DNA from: JBBSBL01 sp038251325
Lineage (GTDB): Bacteria > Actinomycetota > Thermoleophilia > Solirubrobacterales > Solirubrobacteraceae
Direction of reading: 5' to 3'
Assembly: GCA_038251325.1 (NCBI GenBank)
Contig: JBBSBL010000042.1
Coordinates: 1-22,071, forward strand
DNA length: 22,071 nucleotides
The notes under the pieces were generated by a model that did no database searches, had not been told where the DNA came from, and saw only the letters and a program-made list of their open reading frames with translations. A program made the position numbers and the translations under genes. Below are positions 15,979 to 22,071 of this stretch, piece by piece; position 1 is the stretch's first letter; each line of letters starts with the position of its first letter.

Positions 15979-16448
15979 GCCGCCGCGCCGAGCTCCTCCA
16001 GCGCCGCCAGCACCGCGGCGTCGTGCTTCTCCGGGATCGCCTTGGGGATGACGTGGGCGATCGTGCCGTCGGGGGCGATGACGAAGGTCGAGCGCTGGAC
16101 GCCCATGTGCGTGCGCCCGTACATCGACTTCTCGACCCAGGTGCCGTAGGCCTCGGCCACGGCGTGATCGGCGTCGGAGAGCAGCGGGAAGCCGAGGTGG
16201 TGGTGCTCGTCGAAGGCGGCGATCGCCTCGACCGGATCGGTCGAGACCCCGTAGACGACGGTGCCGGCGCGCGCGTAGTCGGCGCGGTGGTCTCGGATCC
16301 CGCAGGCCTGCGTGGTGCAGCCCGGGGTCTCAGCGCGTGGATAGAAGTAGAGGACCACGGGCGTGCCGCGCAGTGCGGACAGGGTCACCGTGTCCCCGTG
16401 CTGATCGGGCAGGGTGAAGTCCGGGGCGGTGTCGCCGGCGTCGAGCAT
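15975..16448 (-). CDS. bcp: Thiol peroxidase of the Bcp/PrxQ type
   Basis: Encodes 157 residues, the normal length. It reduces hydrogen peroxide and organic hydroperoxides using thioredoxin-type electrons. Visible motifs: GDTAPDFTLPDQHGDTVTL (5-23), the active site FYPRAETPGCTTQACGIRD (35-53) with peroxidatic Cys44 and, five residues on, resolving Cys49, as in classic atypical two-Cys Bcp, and GVQRSTFVIAPDGTI further down. The open frame has 32 extra codons upstream, but the ATG at 16448 starts the fold and has AAGGAG 6 bases before it, so the long form is rejected. Cytosolic. Alone on its strand, with Fpg 118 bases upstream. Confidence 0.95.
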   Translation of the reverse strand: MLDAGDTAPDFTLPDQHGDTVTLSALRGTPVVLYFYPRAETPGCTTQACGIRDHRADYARAGTVVYGVSTDPVEAIAAFDEHHHLGFPLLSDADHAVAEAYGTWVEKSMYGRTHMGVQRSTFVIAPDGTIAHVIPKAIPEKHDAAVLAALEELGAAA

Positions 16449-16454
16449 GTCGAT

Positions 16455-16460
16455 CTCCTT
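16455..16460 (-). promoter_or_regulatory. Shine-Dalgarno deciding the bcp start
   Basis: AAGGAG, 6 bases before the ATG at 16448; excludes the 32-codon upstream extension. Confidence 0.7.
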
Positions 16461-16566
16461 CGGTGGCGGGGCATTGCGGCGGTCTGGGATCGCCAGCCAA
16501 GCACGGATCCGACGGACCGGTCGTGCGCGCGCGCATCTCGTCACGGAGGCGGCGGCGACTCGTGAC

Positions 16567-17412
16567 CTACTTGAGCAGGCGCGAGAGGCGCCGGTCCTTC
16601 AGCAGCCGCCCGTCCGTCTGGCAGGCCGGGCAGTAGCTCATCACGTAGTCCTCGTAGTGGACCGCCTCGAGGCGGTCGCCGCACCGGGAACAGGGCTCGC
16701 CCTGCCGACGGTGGACGGTCAGGGGCATCGGGAGCTTGTCGGGGATCGGCAGCTCCACGACCCCCTCGTAGTGGTCGAGCGCGGCCCCGAGCCGATCCAC
16801 CGTCGCGGCGCGCAGCGCGGCGCCCTCCTCGGGCTCGAGATCCGCACCCCGCTTGAACGGCGAGAGCCGGGCGGCGTGCAGGATCTCGTCGACCCACGAG
16901 CGCCCGATCCCCGCGATGACCCGCTGGTCGCGCAGCAGCGCGTGGAGCGGGCGGGGCTGGTCGAGCAGGGCGACGAAGTCCTCGGGCGGGTCGGGCCACG
17001 CCTCGGGCCCGAGCGTCGCCACGGTCTCCTCGGCGTCGACCGCGTCGGCGGCCAGCAGCCGGACCCAGGCGGCCTGCTTGGTGCCGAACTCCCGCAGCCG
17101 CAGCTCGCGCTCGCCGTCGAGCCGAAGCAGCAGCCGAGAGGTCCGGTCCCGCAGCGACGCGCGGCGATCGAAGAGCTGCAGGCGCCCGGCGGACATGAGG
17201 TGCAGGAGCAGGGCGAGATCCCCCGCCTCCACCACGAGCATCTTTCCCCGGCGGCCGACCCCGGTCAGGTCCCGGCCCTCGAGCGCGGCGAGCGGCGGGT
17301 CGTAGGTCTTCAGCGCGTTGAGGCCCGGGGCCAGCGCCGACTCCACCCGCGCGCCGGCAACGGCCGCGCCGAGGCGCCGCGCGGTGATCTCGACCTCGGG
17401 AAGCTCGGGCAC
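16567..17412 (-). CDS. Fpg/Nei-family DNA glycosylase
   Basis: Encodes 281 residues. Bifunctional base-excision repair enzyme that removes oxidised bases and nicks the DNA. The N-terminus PELPEVE provides the catalytic Pro2 and Glu3; Lys57 (RRGKMLVVE) and the helix-two-turn-helix IAGIGRSWVDEILHAARLSP (in outline about 165-184) are in place. The zinc finger has four Cys (241, 244, 261, 264; CSRC and CPAC). It differs from E. coli Fpg: HLMSAGR replaces HLGMTG, the finger Arg before YC is not at the usual place (VMSYC), and a tail QTDGRLLKDRRLSRLLK follows. This is an actinobacterial-type variant; whether it prefers 8-oxoguanine or oxidised pyrimidines is open. GTG start follows a TAGCCT box by 7 bases. 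Confidence 0.92.
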   Translation of the reverse strand: MPELPEVEITARRLGAAVAGARVESALAPGLNALKTYDPPLAALEGRDLTGVGRRGKMLVVEAGDLALLLHLMSAGRLQLFDRRASLRDRTSRLLLRLDGERELRLREFGTKQAAWVRLLAADAVDAEETVATLGPEAWPDPPEDFVALLDQPRPLHALLRDQRVIAGIGRSWVDEILHAARLSPFKRGADLEPEEGAALRAATVDRLGAALDHYEGVVELPIPDKLPMPLTVHRRQGEPCSRCGDRLEAVHYEDYVMSYCPACQTDGRLLKDRRLSRLLK

Positions 17413-17419
17413 GCCCTTC

Positions 17420-17425
17420 AGGCTA
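17420..17425 (-). promoter_or_regulatory. -10-like box (TAGCCT) for Fpg/Nei gene
   Basis: Minus-strand TAGCCT ends 7 bases before the GTG at 17412. The spacer GAAGGGC looks Shine-Dalgarno-like but sits too close to the start, so leaderless initiation is the better reading. Confidence 0.5.
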
Positions 17426-17442
17426 CGACGCGCGGCCGGGCG

Positions 17443-18054
17443 TCAGACCCCGAGCAGCGCCGCGAGCATCCGGCGCACCACGGCGCGGGCGGCGCCAGGG
17501 TCGAGCCCCTGGTGGCGGCGCAGCGCGTCCCAGCTGGGCCAGGAGGCCGCGGCGGCGAGCGCCTCCAACAGCTCCTCGCCCTGCCGGTCGGGCAGCACGG
17601 CGATCTCCGCGGCGAAGACGTAGGCGACCTCCGCCCGGGCGCCCGCGCGCACGAGGCGTAGCTTCTCGGCCACGAGCTCGGAGAACGGCTCGAGCAGGAT
17701 CGCCGCGCGGCGCATGCCCGAGACCGTCTCCAGCACCTCGGCCCGCTGATCGAGGAAGGCGTCGAGGCGCGGCTCCAGCGGCAGGGCGACGTCGATCGGG
17801 GCGATCATCCCTCGCACCCGCTCCTCCTGGGCGGCGGCGGCCGCCGCCACGAGCCCGTCGCGGTCCGGGAAGTGCTGGAACACCGTCCTCGGCGAGACGC
17901 CGGCGCGGGCGGCGATCATCTCGGCGGTCGGGCGGACCTCGCCCGAGTCCAGCAGTTCGAGCAGGGCCTGGACGAGCGCCGACCGCGTCCGCTCGGCCCG
18001 GAGGCTGCGCCCGTCGCGCCGAGCACCGGCCTCGTCGGGGGCGGCGGTGGTCAT
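17443..18054 (-). CDS. TetR-family transcriptional regulator
   Basis: Encodes 203 residues. The N-terminal DNA-binding domain is plain: RAERTRSALVQALLELL (helix 1) and a helix-turn-helix TAEMIAARAGVSPRTVFQHFPDRDGL (about 43-68). The C-terminal ligand domain is variable and gives no clue to the effector. An ATG 9 codons upstream (18081) is in frame, but the ATG at 18054 follows a TACGGT box by 7 bases and is preferred. The regulator lies 30 bases upstream of the Fpg/Nei gene on the same strand and is divergent from the 97-residue gene at 18195; the space between contains short inverted motifs that could be its operator. Target genes cannot be read from the sequence alone. Confidence 0.93.
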   Translation of the reverse strand: MTTAAPDEAGARRDGRSLRAERTRSALVQALLELLDSGEVRPTAEMIAARAGVSPRTVFQHFPDRDGLVAAAAAAQEERVRGMIAPIDVALPLEPRLDAFLDQRAEVLETVSGMRRAAILLEPFSELVAEKLRLVRAGARAEVAYVFAAEIAVLPDRQGEELLEALAAAASWPSWDALRRHQGLDPGAARAVVRRMLAALLGV

Positions 18055-18061
18055 CGTGCGA

Positions 18062-18067
18062 ACCGTA
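18062..18067 (-). promoter_or_regulatory. -10-like box (TACGGT) for tetR-type gene
   Basis: Minus-strand TACGGT ends 7 bases before the ATG at 18054; identical to the box at 15437. Fits leaderless initiation. Confidence 0.55.
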
Positions 18068-18076
18068 GCGACTTCT

Positions 18077-18098
18077 TGCACCCATCATGCAGATATGC
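18077..18098. promoter_or_regulatory. Possible TetR operator region
   Basis: Two TGCA repeats (18077-18080 and 18088-18091) and a GCA-GATA-TGC palindrome (18089-18098) lie just upstream of the regulator's box, in the only AT-richer spot of the divergent space. TetR-type regulators often bind here, but the symmetry is short and could be chance. Confidence 0.25.
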
Positions 18099-18177
18099 GC
18101 TCGCCACCGGCCCCGGAGGGGCACCCGCCGCCGTTCACCAAGCCTTTCCTCGGGGTTCATGCCGCCTTAATCGCTGT

Positions 18178-18186
18178 GGGAGAGGG
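18178..18186 (+). promoter_or_regulatory. Ribosome binding site deciding the start at 18195
   Basis: GGGAGAGGG, 8 bases before the ATG at 18195. A GTG at 18186 is in frame but overlaps this site, so the ATG is chosen. Confidence 0.6.
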
Positions 18187-18194
18187 TGATCGAC

Positions 18195-18488
18195 ATGAAC
18201 ACGATCCTTGCCATCGCCGATCAGCCGCAGTTCGATCTCGACCTCATCGACGAGGTCTCCGCCCTCAGCCCGGAGCGGGTCACGCTCGTCCTCGACGGCG
18301 ACGAGCGCACATGGGCGTGGGACGAGACAGCCGAGGGACGCGGACGGCGGGACCGTCTGGCCGCGCTCATCTCCGCGATCTCCGACCGCACCGGCGCCGC
18401 CGTCGTCGGGACCATCGCCCGCCCCGAGGCCGCCCCGCGCAACGGCTACGACGCCGTGGTCGCGCCGGGCCTCGCGGTCGCCGCGTAG
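18195..18488 (+). CDS. Small hypothetical protein
   Basis: Encodes 97 residues that I do not recognise. It alternates strands and helices: TILAIADQPQFDLDLIDEVS, RVTLVLDGDERTWAWDE, RRDRLAALISAISDRTGA, AVVGTIARPEA and a final YDAVVAPGLAVAA. The pattern suggests a small alpha/beta protein, loosely like a nucleotide-binding or stress-protein fragment, but no motif is decisive. No signal peptide or cysteine. It has a proper Shine-Dalgarno and a leader, unlike most neighbours, and is closed by a strong hairpin. Its divergent position beside the TetR regulator makes it a natural target of that regulator (inference from layout). Confidence 0.65.
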   Translation: MNTILAIADQPQFDLDLIDEVSALSPERVTLVLDGDERTWAWDETAEGRGRRDRLAALISAISDRTGAAVVGTIARPEAAPRNGYDAVVAPGLAVAA

Positions 18489-18508
18489 CCCGCGGCGCTC
18501 CGCCTCGT

Positions 18509-18540
18509 CGCGTGCCGCCGGCCCGCGCCGGCGGCACGCG
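18509..18540. terminator. Strong bidirectional hairpin
   Basis: Perfect 14-bp stem (CGCGTGCCGCCGGC and its complement) with a 4-base loop CCGC, between the stop of the 97-residue gene and the stop of the convergent SixA-like gene. TCGTT follows on the plus strand; no long T-tract. Position and stability support a shared terminator. Confidence 0.7.
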
Positions 18541-18544
18541 TCGT

Positions 18545-19030
18545 TCAGTGCTCGACCGCGTGCCCCGCGACCCGCGCCAGCTCCCTCGGGCGCAGCAGCG
18601 CGAGCAGCTCCCCCGCTCCTGGACCGACCCGCACGCCGGCCACGCCGCCCTTCTTCATCTGGACCGTGCCGCCCGTCAGGTCGTGGACTGCGGTCGAGAG
18701 GTCCGGCTCGTGCCCCACGACGAGCACGCGAGCGTCCTCGCCGTGACCGGCCAGGAGCGCGCGCGCCTCATCGGCGTCGAAGCCCGAGGAGAGCGCCTCG
18801 TGGTCGGCCGGCTCAACGCCGAGCGCCTCGCCGGCCAAGCGGGCGGTTTCCCGCGCGCGCACGCGCGGGCTGGTGAGCACGAGGTCGAACTCCAGCCCGA
18901 GGGCGGCGAGCGCGCTGCCGGCGGCGCGGGCCTGCGCCTCGCCTCGCGGCGTGAGGCGGCGGTCGGCATCGGGTCGTGAGCCGTGCGGCTCGGCTTCGCC
19001 ATGGCGCAAGAGCCAGAGCTGGCGGGGCAT
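18545..19030 (-). CDS. SixA-like histidine phosphatase
   Basis: Encodes 161 residues, the size of SixA, a member of the histidine phosphatase superfamily that removes phosphate from phosphohistidine in signalling proteins. Catalytic motif LLRHGEAEP (8-16) with Arg9 and His10; further expected residues in SPRVRARETA (second Arg) and VVGHEPDLS (second His). LTPRGEAQARAAG is a family hallmark. Substrate is not provable from sequence; other members act on small phosphoesters. The ATG at 19030 follows a TAAGCT box by 9 bases, so it is probably transcribed separately from the histidine kinase gene 80 bases upstream, although both point the same way. The neighbourhood makes control of phosphorelay a reasonable guess. 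Confidence 0.87.
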   Translation of the reverse strand: MPRQLWLLRHGEAEPHGSRPDADRRLTPRGEAQARAAGSALAALGLEFDLVLTSPRVRARETARLAGEALGVEPADHEALSSGFDADEARALLAGHGEDARVLVVGHEPDLSTAVHDLTGGTVQMKKGGVAGVRVGPGAGELLALLRPRELARVAGHAVEH

Positions 19031-19039
19031 CGCGCGTGG

Positions 19040-19045
19040 AGCTTA
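19040..19045 (-). promoter_or_regulatory. -10-like box (TAAGCT) for SixA-like gene
   Basis: Minus-strand TAAGCT ends 9 bases before the ATG at 19030, without a ribosome site between. Confidence 0.45.
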
Positions 19046-19110
19046 GCTACTGGCCCGCGGCGTCCCGCCGCCGTCCGTCGCACACGTGGCGAGGCGTTCG
19101 CCGAAGCCGG

Positions 19111-20310
19111 CTACGCCGCGGCCGGCAGCGTAAAGCGCACCCGGGTCCCGCAGTCGGTGTCGGCGAGCCAGATCCGCCCGCCGTGCGCCTCGACGATCGC
19201 GCGGGAGATGGCCAGCCCGAGTCCGGCGCCGCCGTCGGTGCGCGGCGCGTCGACGCCACCGCGGAAGAAGGCCTCGAAGGCCCGGGCCCGGTCGGCCGCC
19301 TCGATGCCGTCGCCGGTGTCCGCGACCTCCACCTCGAGGCCGTGGGCCCCGCGCGTCGCGCGGACCATCACGCTGCCGTCGGCCGGCGTGTGGCGGATCG
19401 CGTTCTGGATGAGGTTGAAGAGGACGCGCTGGAGCTTCTCGGGGTTGGCCCGCGCGGCGGGCAGGGGACGCTCGACGTCGGCGCGCACCGCGACGCCCTT
19501 CGCGTCGGCGGCCGGGCGCATCGCCGCCACGGTCTCTCCGACGAGGTCGTCGATCGGCACCCGCTCCATCGACCACCCGATCTCGCCGGCCTCCAGGCGG
19601 GAGAGCTCGAAGAGGTCGTCGATCAGCCCGCCGAGCGCCCGCAGGTGCGTGCCCATCCGGTCGAGATACTCGCGACGCGTGGCGTCGTCGACGATGTCGT
19701 CGGCCAGCGCCTCGGCGAGCAGGCGCAGCGAGGTGATCGGCGTGCGCAGGTCGTGGGACACCGCCGCGATGAGGTCGCGGCGGGCCGCCTCGGCCTGGTC
19801 ACGGGCGCCCTCCTCGGCGACGAGGCGGCCGATCATGGCGTTCGCGGCGTCGGCGAGCTCGGCGAGCTCGTCGCGGCCCGCGGTGCGGATCCGCACGTCG
19901 CGGCGCCCCTCCCCGACGGCGGCGAGGCCGTCGCGGATGGCGTGGACGTCGCCCATCACGCCCCGGGCCAGCACCTGCGCGGCGACAACGGCCACGACGC
20001 CGGCGAACGCGGCGATCAGCCCGATGACCGCGGCGTCGTGCTCGGAGACGAACATCAGCGCGCCGGTGACGAGCACAACGACGATGACCTGCCCGATCGC
20101 GACGGCCGCGGTGAGCGCGAACTGGCGTCCGAGCCCACCGACGCGGGCGCGCCGTGCGGCAAGGACGCGGGCTCCTGCGAGCGCCCCGCCGGCGGTGGCC
20201 GCGAGGATGGCCAGCGTGACGAGGCCGGCGTGGACGCCGCCGTCGAGCGCCATCGCGGCGCCCACCGCGACCGCGCAGATCGCCACCATGGCTCCCGCCG
20301 CCCAGGTCAT
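19111..20310 (-). CDS. Sensor histidine kinase
   Basis: Encodes 399 residues. Four hydrophobic segments (about 4-21, 28-47, 66-88, 95-115) with short loops, so there is no sizeable extracellular sensor and the stimulus probably acts in or near the membrane. A HAMP-like linker follows (about 116-168), then the HisKA domain with SHDLRTP and phospho-acceptor His186, and the ATPase domain: N box NLIQNAIRHTP (Asn303), G1 DTGDGIE (331-337), F box FEAFFRGG, G2 GGAGLGLAISR (360-370). The ATG at 20310 overlaps the response regulator's TGA (ATGA), and an in-frame ATG nine codons earlier is rejected for this reason. Forms a two-component system with the adjacent OmpR-type regulator. Confidence 0.95.
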   Translation of the reverse strand: MTWAAGAMVAICAVAVGAAMALDGGVHAGLVTLAILAATAGGALAGARVLAARRARVGGLGRQFALTAAVAIGQVIVVVLVTGALMFVSEHDAAVIGLIAAFAGVVAVVAAQVLARGVMGDVHAIRDGLAAVGEGRRDVRIRTAGRDELAELADAANAMIGRLVAEEGARDQAEAARRDLIAAVSHDLRTPITSLRLLAEALADDIVDDATRREYLDRMGTHLRALGGLIDDLFELSRLEAGEIGWSMERVPIDDLVGETVAAMRPAADAKGVAVRADVERPLPAARANPEKLQRVLFNLIQNAIRHTPADGSVMVRATRGAHGLEVEVADTGDGIEAADRARAFEAFFRGGVDAPRTDGGAGLGLAISRAIVEAHGGRIWLADTDCGTRVRFTLPAAA

Positions 20311-21011
20311 GGCTGGAACCGGTAGCCCACGCCCCACACGGTCTGCAGCCAGCGCGGGGTGGCCGGATCTTCCTCGATCTTCGCGCGCAGGCGGCGCACG
20401 TGGACGGTCACGGTCGAGGTGTCGGAGTAGAAGGCGTACTGCCAGACCTGGTCCATGAGCTGGTTGCGGGAGAAGACCTGGCCCGGGTGGGAGGCGAGGA
20501 ACAGCAGCAGGTCGAACTCGCGCTGGGTCAGCTGCGCCTCCTCGCCGCGGACCATGACCCGCCGCGACGCGGGGTCGATGCTCAGGCCGTCGAGCTCGAT
20601 CGCCTCCGCCGGCGACTCGCTCGTGTCGACCCGCCGCAGGACCGCGTCGACGCGGGCGACGAGCTCGGCCGGCGAGAACGGCTTCACGACGTAGTCGTCG
20701 GCGCCAAGCCGCAGGCCGATGATGCGGTCGGACTCCTCGCCCTTCGCGGTGAGCAGGATCACCGCCACGCGACGCTCGCCGCCCTCGCGCAGCCGGCGCA
20801 TGACCTCGAGCCCGTCGATGCCGGGCAGCATGAGGTCGAGCACCACGAGGTCGGGGCGCTCCTCGCCGGCCAGGCCGACGGCGGAGGGCCCGTCGCCCGC
20901 GATGCGCGTGGCGTACCCCGCCCGCTCGAGGTAGCGGGCCACCACCTCGGCGATCGTCGGCTCGTCGTCGACGACGAGCACGGACCCGCGGCGGTGCTCG
21001 ACGGCGCTCAT
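20307..21011 (-). CDS. OmpR/PhoB-family response regulator
   Basis: Encodes 234 residues. The receiver domain (about 10-125) has the acidic pair Asp15/Asp16, phospho-acceptor Asp59 (VVLDLMLPGIDG), Thr88 and Lys110 (VVKPFSP). The winged-helix DNA-binding domain (about 138-233) shows LTQREFDLLLFLASHPGQVFSR in outline, TVTVHVRRLRAKIEED and the terminal TVWGVGYRF. Complete and of normal length. First gene of the two-component operon; the kinase start overlaps its stop. A weak CACAAT box lies 6 bases before the ATG. Targets unknown; autoregulation is common in this family but no direct repeats are visible in the 52-base upstream space. Confidence 0.95.
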   Translation of the reverse strand: MSAVEHRRGSVLVVDDEPTIAEVVARYLERAGYATRIAGDGPSAVGLAGEERPDLVVLDLMLPGIDGLEVMRRLREGGERRVAVILLTAKGEESDRIIGLRLGADDYVVKPFSPAELVARVDAVLRRVDTSESPAEAIELDGLSIDPASRRVMVRGEEAQLTQREFDLLLFLASHPGQVFSRNQLMDQVWQYAFYSDTSTVTVHVRRLRAKIEEDPATPRWLQTVWGVGYRFQP

Positions 21012-21017
21012 CCAGCG

Positions 21018-21023
21018 ATTGTG
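21018..21023 (-). promoter_or_regulatory. Weak -10-like box (CACAAT) before response regulator gene
   Basis: Minus-strand CACAAT ends 6 bases before the ATG at 21011. First base departs from TANNNT, but spacing matches the leaderless pattern of the window. Confidence 0.35.
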
Positions 21024-21063
21024 GGTGCTGGCCGGGCCGCAGGCAAGCCGCGGGCCGCCGGGT

Positions 21064-22071
<1,008 letters not shown>

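Noticed and set aside
19088..19102. GGCGA-GGCGT-TCGCC hairpin after the histidine kinase gene
   Set aside because: Only a 5-bp stem without T-tract; expected by chance in such GC-rich DNA.
18976..20458. Long plus-strand frames opposite the histidine kinase
   Set aside because: Antisense shadows; the minus strand has complete kinase boxes.
21012..21063. GC-rich imperfect inverted repeat between deacetylase and response regulator genes
   Set aside because: GGGCCGC and GCGGGCC arms do not pair well enough; no T-tract; not convincing as a terminator.

Overview
The window is very GC-rich, gene-dense chromosomal DNA, with almost every third codon position G or C. It contains no rRNA, tRNA, CRISPR array, integrase or insertion sequence that I can recognise. 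Gene content (673-codon-class AMP-forming acetyl-CoA synthetase, tandem ThyX-like protein, COG4315-type secreted protein, Fpg/Nei of the long-tailed type, ACT+CBS pair), frequent GTG starts and many leaderless promoters suggest a high-GC actinobacterium. A Thermoleophilia/Solirubrobacterales-like lineage is my guess from the style of the proteins; this is inference, not a database match.

Layout, left to right. Positions 70-1544 (minus) hold a ureohydrolase (agmatinase/arginase family) and a coupled SnoaL-like protein. Divergent from them, 1616-3196 encodes a 526-residue double ThyX-like protein. It converges on acetyl-CoA synthetase (3224-5215, minus). Positions 5334-9156 (minus) form an envelope block: a six-TM membrane protein, a large secreted esterase-like protein whose ATG directly follows the preceding TAG, and a small secreted protein. 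Divergent from that block, 9178-11290 is a tight three-gene operon (double ACT, double CBS, saccharopine-dehydrogenase-like reductase) with overlapping stop and start codons. Positions 11323-12502 (minus) hold a second SnoaL-like protein and an unusual alpha/beta hydrolase. Positions 12564-15958 hold a 90-residue unknown protein, a flippase-like membrane protein (minus), a methyltransferase, a potassium-channel-like protein and a COG4315-like secreted protein. Positions 15975-18054 (minus) hold a Bcp-type peroxiredoxin, an Fpg/Nei glycosylase and a TetR regulator. A 97-residue unknown lies at 18195-18488 (plus). The right end (minus) holds a SixA-like phosphatase, a histidine kinase/OmpR response regulator pair, and an HDAC-family deacetylase that is cut by the window edge and carries an apparent one-base frameshift.

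The most interesting signals are these. (1) In the double ThyX-like protein the two halves keep complementary parts of the ThyX signature motif. (2) A TANNNT -10-like box recurs 6-10 bases upstream of the start codon of most transcription-unit-leading genes, implying leaderless transcription. In two divergent gene pairs the boxes of the two strands overlap each other, giving symmetric bidirectional promoters. (3) The alpha/beta hydrolase has Asp at the nucleophile elbow and has lost its normal acid and His positions. (4) The deacetylase is frameshifted. (5) A hairpin between convergent genes uses both genes' stop codons in its stem. I see no phage-defence island or biosynthetic cluster. Intergenic spaces are all under about 150 bases.
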